DNA of 64,000 nt from NCBI RefSeq assembly GCF_016894385.1, contig NZ_CP069812.1, forward strand, positions 3,410,001-3,474,000. The letters are read 5' to 3'. This DNA is from Cupriavidus oxalaticus. Lineage in GTDB: Bacteria; Pseudomonadota; Gammaproteobacteria; Burkholderiales; Burkholderiaceae. A program made the position numbers and the translations under genes. Below are positions 56,464 through 64,000 of this stretch, piece after piece. Positions within the stretch are counted from its first letter, which is position 1; each line of letters starts with the position of its first letter. The notes beneath the pieces were generated by a model. That model did no database searches. It was given only the letters and a program-made list of their open reading frames with translations, and was not told the DNA's origin.

Positions 56464-56802
56464 GCGTTCGGCTATTTCCTGACGGGCGGCGCTGCTGCAC
56501 CATGCGCGGTCCGCATGGGAATGCGAACTGTCCTATCGAAATGCGAGCGGCAACACGCGAGACTGACATGGTCATCGCACAACGGTGGCCGGGTGTGGAA
56601 GCCCGTGTGTTACAGCTAGATGGTCGCGCCTGGCGACCTTCTTTGCCCATTCGGGCAAGCCATTGCTTTATGGCGGGCCGGACGAGACAGCCGCAAGGCT
56701 GACCGGCATTGGCTGTGACACCGGGCTTCCACCCTCGTCGTCAGGCCCGCCGCCCTCCCCTCACATCGTGCGGCAGGCCTTCATCCAACGATCGGAGGTC
56801 CT
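56464..56802. other. Intergenic region, nothing recognised
   Basis: 339 bp. No homology-bearing frame, promoter or terminator stands out. A GGAGGTCCT ribosome site at its end belongs to the next gene. Confidence 0.5.
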
Positions 56803-56991
56803 ATGTCGGGAAACACGTTATCCACAGCGGCACGGCTGAATCTTGAGTCCTTGGCGGCAGGCATCGAAGGCGTGCTTGGCATGCTTGACCAGCTGTGCGA
56901 CACATCGGAAGGCTGCTTCAGTGCGCTTTGCCTGCTTCGTCTTTTGAAGGCGCAGCTGGAAGGCATATTGGCGGAGGAGCTTGCCGCCTGA
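56803..56991 (+). CDS. Small helical protein resembling DUF1484
   Basis: A 62-residue protein, mostly alpha-helical in appearance (LNLESLAAGIEGVLGMLDQL, then two Cys in CFSALCLLRLLKAQLEGIL). A strong ribosome site, CGGAGGTCCT, lies directly before ATG, so it is likely to be expressed. The C-terminal helix with HCLLR/ALCLLRLLK-like pattern resembles DUF1484 proteins, which are common in Cupriavidus and Ralstonia and have no known function. Assignment is tentative. Confidence 0.6.
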   Translation: MSGNTLSTAARLNLESLAAGIEGVLGMLDQLCDTSEGCFSALCLLRLLKAQLEGILAEELAA

Positions 56992-57046
56992 CCGCAGCGC
57001 CCGCCGAAGGCTTGCCGGCCGCCCTGGCAAGCCGCCTGACGCCAAC

Positions 57047-58942
57047 TTACAGGAACCCGACCGAGAACCACGGCACCAGCGTCAGCAGCAACAGCGCAAT
57101 GCACAACGCCGCCATATGCGGCCACACGCGCGGCATGGCAACGTCCGGCGACACGCGCCCGATGGCGCAGGCGGCATAGAAGCCTACGCCGAACGGCGGC
57201 GCGAACAAGCCCAGCCCCATGGCGAAGATCACCACCATGGCATAGTGCACCTCATGCACGCCGACCAGCCTGGCAATCGGGAACAGCAACGGCCCGAACA
57301 GCACAATGGCCGGGATGCCTTCCAGCAAGCTGCCCAGGATCACGAAAGCCAGCGCCGACACCAGCAGGAAGCCGGTCTTCCCACCCGGCACACCGGACAT
57401 GACGCGGACCAGGTCCTGCGCAAAACCCGACTGCGTCAGCGCCCACGCCATGGTGGTGGCGCACCCCACGATCAGCAGGATCGCGCCGGACAACGCCGCC
57501 GTATCGATCAGGATCGGATAGACGCGCCGGAGGTCGAACTGCCGGTACATCAGCACGCCGGCCAGCACCGCATAGAAGATGCCGATGGTCGACACCTCGG
57601 TGGCGGTGGCCACGCCCTCCACCACGGCGGTGCGGATGATCACCGGCAGCGCCAGCGCCGGCAGTGCCACCACCAGCAATCGCAACAACCCGCGGCCCGA
57701 TGGCCGCACCGTGCCCCGCATGTCCTCCTTGCGCGTCTGCCACCAGACCACCAGCGCCATCATCGCCAGGCCGACCAGCGCCGGCATCAGCCCGCCGATG
57801 AACAGCGAGGTGATCGACACGCCCGTGACCGACCCGACCGTGATCAGCACGATGCTGGGCGGGATCGTCTCCGACATCGCGCCGGACGCCGACAGCAGGC
57901 CGATCAGGTCGCCATCCTTCGCGCCACGCTGCTTCATCTCCGGGAACAGCGCCGGCGCGACCGCCGCCATATCGGCGGTCTTGGAACCGGAAATGCCCGA
58001 GACGATATACATCGCACCAAGCAGCACGTACTGCAGCCCGCCGCGCAGATGGCCGAGCAGCCCGGCCAGGAACTGGATCATCGCGCGCGCCAGGCCCGTC
58101 ATTTCGATCAGCCCGCCCAGGAAGATGAACAGCGGCACCGCCAGCAGGATCAGGTGCGACATGCCCTCCTGCATGCGGTTCGGGATGATGGACAGCGGCG
58201 TGGCCGTGGACAACGCCAGGTAGCAGAGCGTGGAGAGCCCGAAGGCAAAGGCGATGGGCACGCCGATGGCGACGCAGCCAACCAGCATCAGCAGGAAGAA
58301 GATCACCAGGTTGGCATTGCCCAACCCCATCAGCACCGGCGAGAGCAACCACAACACACCGGCACCGAGCCCGACCAGCAAGCCGCTGATGGCCGCCTGC
58401 CTGCGGCTGGCGCGCTCCAGCAGGCGGATCACGGCAGTCACGAGCATCAGCACGGTGCCGGCGAGCACCGCTCCCGCGCGCCAGGCTTCGCTGACTTCCA
58501 GGGTCGGCGTCAGCACGTCCACATGTTCGACGAGGTGTTCCCACGCCGGCTGCACCAGCAGCAACAGGAACGCCACCACCATCCACATGCCGCAGGCATC
58601 CACCCACGCGCGCCGGTGCGGCGGCAGCTTGCTGATGAAGGTGGTGAGCTGCATGTGCGCGCTGCGCTGCAAGGCAATGATGGCGCCGAGCATCGCGAGC
58701 CACAGGAACAGGATGCCGGCAAGCTCCTCCGTCCACGGCAGCGGCGCGTGCAAGGCATAGCGCGCGAACGCGCCGCCACCGAGGATCAGGATTTCGGCCA
58801 CGACGATCAGCGCGGCCGGCAGTTCAACCAGGCAGGCCAGGATGCGGCCCCAGCGCGTGCTGGCGGGCGGCGGTGTGGGGGCGGCGCGGGCGCTATGGGC
58901 GCTATGGGCAGGCGGGACCAGGGTTTCGGCGGCGTGCTCCAT
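57047..58942 (-). CDS. TRAP transporter, fused DctQ-DctM membrane subunit
   Basis: A 631-residue membrane protein in which the small DctQ subunit (four spans, about residues 30-190; PLPWTEELAGILFLWLAMLG) is fused to the large DctM subunit (about 200-631; GVPIAFAFGLSTLCYLA, SGISGSKTADMAAVAP and EGIPAIVLFGPLLFPIA). It drives Na+-dependent uptake of organic acids. Two adjacent ATGs (58945, 58942) follow GAGGAAGAGGAGATC; 58942 has the better spacing. A start at 58966 is possible but has no ribosome site. Downstream of the DctP gene. Confidence 0.93.
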   Translation of the reverse strand: MEHAAETLVPPAHSAHSARAAPTPPPASTRWGRILACLVELPAALIVVAEILILGGGAFARYALHAPLPWTEELAGILFLWLAMLGAIIALQRSAHMQLTTFISKLPPHRRAWVDACGMWMVVAFLLLLVQPAWEHLVEHVDVLTPTLEVSEAWRAGAVLAGTVLMLVTAVIRLLERASRRQAAISGLLVGLGAGVLWLLSPVLMGLGNANLVIFFLLMLVGCVAIGVPIAFAFGLSTLCYLALSTATPLSIIPNRMQEGMSHLILLAVPLFIFLGGLIEMTGLARAMIQFLAGLLGHLRGGLQYVLLGAMYIVSGISGSKTADMAAVAPALFPEMKQRGAKDGDLIGLLSASGAMSETIPPSIVLITVGSVTGVSITSLFIGGLMPALVGLAMMALVVWWQTRKEDMRGTVRPSGRGLLRLLVVALPALALPVIIRTAVVEGVATATEVSTIGIFYAVLAGVLMYRQFDLRRVYPILIDTAALSGAILLIVGCATTMAWALTQSGFAQDLVRVMSGVPGGKTGFLLVSALAFVILGSLLEGIPAIVLFGPLLFPIARLVGVHEVHYAMVVIFAMGLGLFAPPFGVGFYAACAIGRVSPDVAMPRVWPHMAALCIALLLLTLVPWFSVGFL

Positions 58943-58987
58943 CATGATCTCCTCTTCCTCTTTCATGTCGGCTTGATGGCGCCTGCC

Positions 58988-60007
58988 TCAGACCAGCGGC
59001 CCGGTGTATTTTTCCAGCATCTCCCAGGCCTCGTCGCCAAACTTCCTGCGCCACTCGGCGTAAAAGCCCGCGTCCCGCAGCAGCTTGCGGAACGGCGCCG
59101 GATCCGGGCGGTTGAACGTGATGCCAAGCCGGGTCATCTCCGCCTGCGCTTCGACGTCGACCCGCGCGATATCCTCGCGCTGCTTCAGCGCCGCGGTGGT
59201 GAAGCGGGTCGTCAGCGAAGCCTGCACCTCGCGCGGCAGTGCCTTGAATTTTCTGGCATTGCCGAAGATAAAGTGGCCGTCCCAGGTATGCGCGGTCATC
59301 GAGCAGAATTTCTGCACCTCGTACAGCTTGCCGCTGCGGATCAGCGACAGCGGCGTCTCCTGGCCGTCCACCACGCGTGTCTGCAGCGCCGAATAGAGAT
59401 CGGCGAACGGGATGACCGTCGGCGCCGCGCCCAGCGTCCTGAACATCGAGACCCACAGCGGGATCGCCGGGACGCGGATCTTGAACCCCTTCAGGTCCGT
59501 CGGCGTGTTCACCGGGCGGCTAGCGGAAGTGATATTGCGATAGCCGTTGTCGAGACACTTCTCGAACACGTGCAGGTTCACCTTGCCCAGCGCGCTCCGG
59601 ACGTAAGCGCCCAGTCCGCCGTCCATCGCGGCCCACACCGTGGCGTAGTCCTTGAAGGCAAAGGCCACGCCATTGATGCTGGCGGCCGGCACACGTGTCT
59701 GCAAGTTGGTGCTGGCGGTCGACATGAAGTCGATGGCGCCGGCGAGGACCTGGGAAACCATGTCTGGCTCGCTGCCCAGTTGGCTATTGGGATAGACCTG
59801 CAGGTCGACCTTGCCGCCGGTGTCCTGACGAATGGCCTCGGCGGCCTCCTTGATGCGCAGCGTGCCCGGATGGTCGGCCGGAAATGCCGTGCCGTACTTC
59901 AGCTTGATGGTGGCGCTCTGGGCGAACGCGTTGCGCCCGGGCAATGCCAGAACCAGTCCGCCGGCGGCGAGTGCGCCGAACTGGCGGCGAGTGAACCGAT
60001 TGGTCAT
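58988..60007 (-). CDS. TRAP transporter solute-binding protein (DctP)
   Basis: A 339-residue periplasmic receptor. The N-terminus MTNRFTRRQFGALAAGGLVLA has a twin-Arg pattern (TRRQF), so export by Tat is possible. The ligand-binding Arg is in FKIRVPAIPLWVSMF (about residue 167) and the conserved VVDGQETPLSLI follows near 205. It belongs to the DctP family whose members bind dicarboxylates, sialic acid or hexuronates. It is 45 bp from the fused DctQM gene and follows the mannitol-dehydrogenase-family gene by about 20 bp, so the operon probably takes up a sugar acid. Confidence 0.93.
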   Translation of the reverse strand: MTNRFTRRQFGALAAGGLVLALPGRNAFAQSATIKLKYGTAFPADHPGTLRIKEAAEAIRQDTGGKVDLQVYPNSQLGSEPDMVSQVLAGAIDFMSTASTNLQTRVPAASINGVAFAFKDYATVWAAMDGGLGAYVRSALGKVNLHVFEKCLDNGYRNITSASRPVNTPTDLKGFKIRVPAIPLWVSMFRTLGAAPTVIPFADLYSALQTRVVDGQETPLSLIRSGKLYEVQKFCSMTAHTWDGHFIFGNARKFKALPREVQASLTTRFTTAALKQREDIARVDVEAQAEMTRLGITFNRPDPAPFRKLLRDAGFYAEWRRKFGDEAWEMLEKYTGPLV

Positions 60008-60028
60008 GACGTGCTTGTCTCCTGTTTT

Positions 60029-61492
60029 TCAAGTTGTGGCCGGGAAGGACAGCAATGCAGCCGCGCCGCGCTCGCGCAATACCGTCAGGTGTGCGGCAAG
60101 CCGGCGCCGGAAATGCTTCGGCCACGGGGCGTCGCCAAATACGGCGCCGTGCGCCAGCGCCCGGCGCACGGCGTCCGTATCGCTGTCTGCGCCGCGCAGC
60201 GCTGCGGCAAGTGGCGGCGCACCGGGATCGCTGGCGGCCAGCGGCTCGCCACGCTCGTTGGTGTCGCAGCGCAAATAGTGGAGCCACAGCGCCAGCGCAC
60301 GCTCCAGGCATGGCCGCTCGATGTCCGCGGCCAGGCTTTCGCGCAAGGCCGGCAGCCAGCGCACCGGGACCTTCTGCGTGCCATCCGTCGCGATCTGCGC
60401 GGTGTGATGCGCGATCGCGGCGTTGCGCAGGCGGCACAGCAACGCATTGGCGTAGCGGGCGACGTCGTACCCCGGCGGTGCGGTGACGGTGGCAAGCAGG
60501 TCCTCCATCACCCCACGCGCGAAGGCACCGAGGACCGGATCGGCCATCGCCCCGGCCACGGTCCCTATGCCGCACAACTGCGCGGCATAGGCGATCGCCG
60601 AATGCGTGCCGTTCAGCATCCGCAGCTTCATGGCCTGGAACGTCCGGACATCGCCGGTCATCAGCGCGCCGCCGGCTTCCCAGGCGGGCCGCGCTCCGGC
60701 GAAGCGGTCTTCGATCACCCACTGCGTGAACGGCTCACAGACAATGGCGGCTTCATCGCGCAGTCCGAGGCGCTGCTGCGCCCAGTTCAGCGACGCCGGC
60801 GTCGCGGCCGGCACGATGCGGTCGACCATGGTGTTCGGCAGCGCCACCTCGTCGTCGATACGCCGGGCGAGCGCCGGATCGACCTGTGACGCGTACTGGG
60901 TCAGCAGCTTGCGCAGCGTGTCGCCGTTGTCGGCCATGTTGTCGCAGCAGACGATGCTCAGCGGCGCGCCGGACGGCCGGCGGCGTATCCCCGCCGCCAG
61001 CACCCCAAGCGTGCTGCGCGGCGCGTCGGGATGGGCCAGGTCGTGCCGGATATCCGGATCGCTGGTGTCGAGGTCGGATGTCGACGGATGCCGGTGGTAG
61101 CCCTTTTCAGTCACGGTGCAGGTCACGACCGACGCGGCGGGATCGGCGATGGCACCGGTCACCTGCTCCAGGGCATGCGGCGCATACAGGGCCTGCACGA
61201 GGGCGCCCACGATGCGCCCCTTGGCCTCGGCACCCTGCCGCTCGATGACCGCGTACAGGCAATCCTGGGCAGTCAGCGCGCGCGCCATGCGCGGTTCCCG
61301 CAAGCTGACGCCCACGATGCCCCAACGCGTGTCGCCATCGTGGATCGCAGCCTCGGTGTACAGCGCCTGGTGCGCGCGGTGGAAAGCGCCAAGCCCGATA
61401 TGCACCATGCCGCGCGACAGACGGCTGCGCGCGTAGCCGGGCCGTTGCACGGCGGCGTCGGCGCTGCAAGCGGTACGCTGCGCCAGCCTCAT
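60029..61492 (-). CDS. Mannitol dehydrogenase-family oxidoreductase, probable fructuronate reductase-like (UxuB/PSLDR)
   Basis: A 487-residue polyol-specific long-chain dehydrogenase. The N-terminal NAD domain has VHIGLGAFHRAHQALYTE (about residue 32) and the catalytic Lys-Asn-His set is in KLRMLNGTHSAIAYAA (about residue 290). The family reduces fructuronate to mannonate or oxidises mannitol. I chose ATG 61492, which has GAGGGGCAGGGC upstream; ATGs at 61540, 61552 and 61567 have no ribosome site. With a mannonate dehydratase divergent at 61763 and a TRAP system downstream, a role in hexuronate or mannonate metabolism is the best reading. Confidence 0.85.
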   Translation of the reverse strand: MRLAQRTACSADAAVQRPGYARSRLSRGMVHIGLGAFHRAHQALYTEAAIHDGDTRWGIVGVSLREPRMARALTAQDCLYAVIERQGAEAKGRIVGALVQALYAPHALEQVTGAIADPAASVVTCTVTEKGYHRHPSTSDLDTSDPDIRHDLAHPDAPRSTLGVLAAGIRRRPSGAPLSIVCCDNMADNGDTLRKLLTQYASQVDPALARRIDDEVALPNTMVDRIVPAATPASLNWAQQRLGLRDEAAIVCEPFTQWVIEDRFAGARPAWEAGGALMTGDVRTFQAMKLRMLNGTHSAIAYAAQLCGIGTVAGAMADPVLGAFARGVMEDLLATVTAPPGYDVARYANALLCRLRNAAIAHHTAQIATDGTQKVPVRWLPALRESLAADIERPCLERALALWLHYLRCDTNERGEPLAASDPGAPPLAAALRGADSDTDAVRRALAHGAVFGDAPWPKHFRRRLAAHLTVLRERGAAALLSFPATT

Positions 61493-61762
61493 GCCCTGCC
61501 CCTCGATCGTTTGTATTGCGGCATCGTGCGTGACATCCATGCTGTGGACCATGGCAAAACGTACCATTGGGGAATGCTGCAGACGTGCAGCCGTTTCGCA
61601 AGATTTGTGCAGCCCGTGCGCTTTCCGGCTGCAGAATCCGCTCGTATCCGCCCGTGCCTTCGCGAGGTAACCTGCTTCGCATCGTTCCCATGCCGCCAGA
61701 CCCATGCGTGCCCCCGTATGCGATGACGCAGCGGCGGAAGCGCGCAACCGCCGGAGCACGTC

Positions 61763-62971
61763 TTGAAGATCGAACGGATACAAACCATCGTCACCTGTCC
61801 GGGCCGCAACTTTGTCACGGTCAAGGTGATGACGGACCAGGGCGTCTACGGACTAGGCGATGCCACGCTCAACGGCCGCGAGCTTGCGGTCAGCGCCTAC
61901 CTCGATGCGCATGTCATTCCCTGCCTGATCGGCCGCGACCCGCGCTGCATCGAAGACATCTGGCAATACCTGTATCGCGGCGCCTACTGGCGGCGCGGGC
62001 CCGTCACGATGACCGCGATCGCCGCGATCGACATGGCGCTGTGGGATATCCTCGGCAAGCTGGCGAACATGCCGGTGTACCAACTGCTGGGCGGCAAGAG
62101 CCGGCAACGGCTGCTGGTCTACGGGCACGCCAACGGCCGCGATCACGAGGAAGCCGTCGATGCCGTCCACCGGCATATCGCGGAGGGCTTCAAGGCAATC
62201 CGTGTGCAGTCCGGCGTGCCGGGACTCTCAAAGGTCTATGGCGTCGGCAAGCAGCCCGGCCACTATGAACCCGCGGAGAAGGGTCTCCCGCCGGAAGAGC
62301 CGTGGGACACCGCCCTCTACCTGCGCCACACGCCGGAGTTGTTCCGCAAGGTGCGCGATGCCATCGGCTTCGAGCCGCACCTGCTGCATGACGCGCACCA
62401 CCGGCTGACACCGATCGAAGCCGCCCGCCTTGGCAAGGCACTCGAGCCGTTCAGCCTGTTCTGGCTGGAAGACGCCACGCCGGCCGAGGACCAGGACGCC
62501 TTCCGCCTGATCCGCCAGCACACCACCACGCCGCTGGCGGTAGGAGAAGTCTTCAATTCGATCTGGGATTGCAAGGACCTGATCGGCAACCAGCTGATCG
62601 ACTTCATCCGCACCACCATCGTCCATGCCGGCGGCATCACGCATGTGCGGCGCATTGCGGACTTCGCCGCGATGCACCAGGTACGCACCGGCTTCCACGG
62701 CGCCACCGACCTGTCGCCGGTATGCATGGCGGCGGCGGTCAACTTCGGGCTGTGGGCGCCGAACTTCGGCATCCAGGAACTGATGCCGCACAACGCGCTG
62801 ACCGACGAAGTGTTCCCGCACAACTATCGCTTTGAGGACGGCTATCTGGTCATGGATGAGGTGCCTGGGCTTGGGGTCGAGATCGACGAGGCGCTGGCCG
62901 CCCGGTATCCCTATGAACGCGCCTACCTGCCGGTGGCACGGCTTCGCGACGGTTCGATGTGGAACTGGTAG
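61763..62971 (+). CDS. D-mannonate dehydratase, ManD/RspA group of the enolase superfamily
   Basis: A 402-residue enolase-superfamily enzyme. ManD features are all visible: N-terminal [11 protein letters not shown], the capping segment [20 protein letters not shown], active-site Arg and Tyr in [15 protein letters not shown] (about residues 147-161), metal ligands Asp ([11 protein letters not shown], about 210), Glu ([11 protein letters not shown], about 236) and Glu ([10 protein letters not shown], about 262). It dehydrates D-mannonate to 2-keto-3-deoxygluconate, though some RspA-type members have low or no activity on it. The start is TTG 61763 with GGAG seven bases upstream; no ATG is in place. 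It is divergent from the UxuB-like gene. Confidence 0.93.
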   Translation: MKIERIQTIVTCPGRNFVTVKVMTDQGVYGLGDATLNGRELAVSAYLDAHVIPCLIGRDPRCIEDIWQYLYRGAYWRRGPVTMTAIAAIDMALWDILGKLANMPVYQLLGGKSRQRLLVYGHANGRDHEEAVDAVHRHIAEGFKAIRVQSGVPGLSKVYGVGKQPGHYEPAEKGLPPEEPWDTALYLRHTPELFRKVRDAIGFEPHLLHDAHHRLTPIEAARLGKALEPFSLFWLEDATPAEDQDAFRLIRQHTTTPLAVGEVFNSIWDCKDLIGNQLIDFIRTTIVHAGGITHVRRIADFAAMHQVRTGFHGATDLSPVCMAAAVNFGLWAPNFGIQELMPHNALTDEVFPHNYRFEDGYLVMDEVPGLGVEIDEALAARYPYERAYLPVARLRDGSMWNW

Positions 62972-62995
62972 CCCCCTCCAACACCTGCCGGTTTT

Positions 62996-63037
62996 CTCCC
63001 TTCTCCCGCTTGCGGGAGAGGGGCGGGGGTGAGGGCC
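62996..63037. repeat. Third copy of the REP-like palindrome
   Basis: CTCCCTTCTCCCGC, TT loop, GCGGGAGAGGGGCGGGGGTGA and a GGGCC tail: same order as 21218-21260. It lies between the mannonate dehydratase and the RspB-like gene. Confidence 0.75.
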
Positions 63038-63107
63038 GGCGCCCGCAATAGCGAAGGCCTCCACGACACCCAAGCCACGACATCCTCCCAACCCACAGGC
63101 ACCCGGC

Positions 63108-64000
63108 ATGCTGAGCATCATCGTCGACGAACCTCACAGCATGGCCGTGCGCAAACGGCCCGTCCCCCACCCTGCCCCCGGCGAAATCCGCCTGCGCGTG
63201 CGCTACGCTGGCATCTGCGGCTCCGACCTGCATATCTTCCACGGCAAGAATCCCTTCGCGGCCTATCCGCGCGTCATCGGCCATGAGTTCGTGGGCGACA
63301 TCGACGCCGTCGGCGCGGGCGTCGGCCAGCATCGCATCGGCGAACGCGTCGTGGTGGATCCGGTCATCAGCTGCGGCGAGTGCCACGCCTGCCGCATCGG
63401 ACGGCGCAACGTCTGCAGCCGCCTGCAGGTGATCGGCGTGCATCGCGATGGCGGTTTCAGCGAATACACCTGCGTGCCGGCGTGCAATGCCTATGCGGTG
63501 CCAGCTGGCCTTCCGGCACCGGGTGCAGCGGTGATCGAGCCGTTCGCCGTCGCCGCCAACATTACGCACCGCACCGGCGTGCTGTGCGAAGACATTGCCT
63601 TGATCTACGGCGCCGGTCCCATCGGCCTCAACCTGCTGCAGGTGCTCAAGCGCGTGCACGGCATACGCGCCTTCATCACCGACCACGTCGACGAGCGCCT
63701 TGCGCTGGCACGCCAATGCGGCGCCGACGCGGACGAGGTCATCAATACCTCTCGCGAAGCCATCGAGCCGGCCCTTGCGAAACGCGGCGCGGCAAGCGGC
63801 CCGACATTGATCTACGACGCGGTCTGCCACCCATCGATCCTGGAGGAAGCGGTGCGCATTGCCGCGCCGGCAGGACGCATCGGCATACTGGGCCTCTCCG
63901 CGACGCCATCGGCCATCCCGCAACAGGAGCTGACCCGGAAGGAACTGACGCTCTATGCCTCGCGCCTGAACTGCGGGATGTTTCCCACCGTGATCGACTG
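63108..64000 (+). CDS. Zinc-type alcohol dehydrogenase, RspB-like (cut by the right edge)
   Basis: Medium-chain zinc dehydrogenase; the first 297 residues are visible. Catalytic zinc ligands are in YAGICGSDLHIF (about residue 38) and IGHEFVG (about 60), structural zinc Cys are in CGECHACRIGRRNVC (about residues 91-105), and the NAD motif is YGAGPIGLNLLQV (about 170). It closely follows the RspB pattern (GKNPFAAYPRVIGHEF). RspA-RspB style pairing with the mannonate dehydratase is known in enterics. The RspB-group enzymes oxidise hexonates such as L-gulonate or idonate; the substrate here is open. Confidence 0.88.
   Translation, partial: MLSIIVDEPHSMAVRKRPVPHPAPGEIRLRVRYAGICGSDLHIFHGKNPFAAYPRVIGHEFVGDIDAVGAGVGQHRIGERVVVDPVISCGECHACRIGRRNVCSRLQVIGVHRDGGFSEYTCVPACNAYAVPAGLPAPGAAVIEPFAVAANITHRTGVLCEDIALIYGAGPIGLNLLQVLKRVHGIRAFITDHVDERLALARQCGADADEVINTSREAIEPALAKRGAASGPTLIYDAVCHPSILEEAVRIAAPAGRIGILGLSATPSAIPQQELTRKELTLYASRLNCGMFPTVID

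Noticed and set aside
56981..60889. A 1302-codon open frame on the plus strand
   Set aside because: It is antisense to the TRAP genes and the UxuB-like gene, which have clear family motifs. Its translation is rich in Arg, Gln and His with no domain, the usual shadow of high-GC coding DNA.

Overview
The window is high-GC (roughly two-thirds G+C by eye), densely coded DNA. Gene content and order (hemA-prfA-prmC-grxD-ubiX, a Bug-type solute receptor, a DUF1484-like small protein, EttA, many LysR/AraC/Lrp-type regulators) point to a betaproteobacterium of the Burkholderiaceae, most probably Cupriavidus or a close Ralstonia relative. This assignment rests on family recognition and gene order only, since no database search was possible. 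No tRNA, rRNA, CRISPR array or insertion sequence was seen.

Layout. 1-3000 (minus): an AcuI-like reductase cut by the left edge, a DsbC-type disulfide isomerase and a UbiH-family hydroxylase. 3100-14060: a small secreted DGA-repeat protein, ychF, a three-gene membrane-protein operon (DUF2157-DUF4401-GDYXXLXY), an MTA/SAH nucleosidase, then the translation/haem block hemA-prfA-(Ala-rich lipoprotein)-prmC-grxD-ubiX. 14100-18600: a small lipoprotein and a lysine/aminoadipate catabolic divergon (ALDH7-type dehydrogenase and saccharopine-dehydrogenase-like enzyme against an Lrp regulator), followed by an atypical DapB-like gene. 18600-27000: a periplasmic protein of unknown function, a ClC antiporter, a Bug receptor, an acyl-CoA synthetase with a divergent LysR, and an HxlR-MATE pair. 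27000-35500 (minus): a complete RND tripartite pump and a large exported repeat protein. 35700-40520: a metallophosphoesterase, an accessory-looking phosphoribosyltransferase, ettA, a small Cys-rich protein ending in seven histidines, and a YgjP-like metallopeptidase.

40560-56460 is the most distinctive region. It holds a strong promoter with a long leader, two tandem ACMSD-type amidohydrolases (one lacking the HxH metal ligands), a UbiD-type decarboxylase, an NCS2 nucleobase permease, a LysR regulator, a three-subunit molybdenum hydroxylase, a dedicated second UbiX, a COG0523 GTPase, an AraC regulator broken by one amber codon, a second NCS2 permease and an AtzB/8-oxoguanine-deaminase-like amidohydrolase. 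A 33-bp inverted-repeat element occurs both before the first permease and between LysR and the hydroxylase operon, so these units are probably co-regulated. I infer an uncharacterised route for an N-heteroaromatic (purine- or pyrimidine-like) carboxylate: NCS2 uptake, Mo-dependent hydroxylation, prFMN-dependent decarboxylation and hydrolytic ring opening. The substrate is not shown by the sequence.

56800-64000: a DUF1484-like small protein, then a sugar-acid module with a TRAP transporter (fused DctQM plus DctP) and a mannitol-dehydrogenase-family reductase on the minus strand, facing a D-mannonate dehydratase and an RspB-like zinc dehydrogenase (cut by the right edge) on the plus strand. These fit uptake and conversion of hexuronates or aldonates to 2-keto-3-deoxygluconate. 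REP-like palindromes sit at 21.2-21.3 kb and 63.0 kb.
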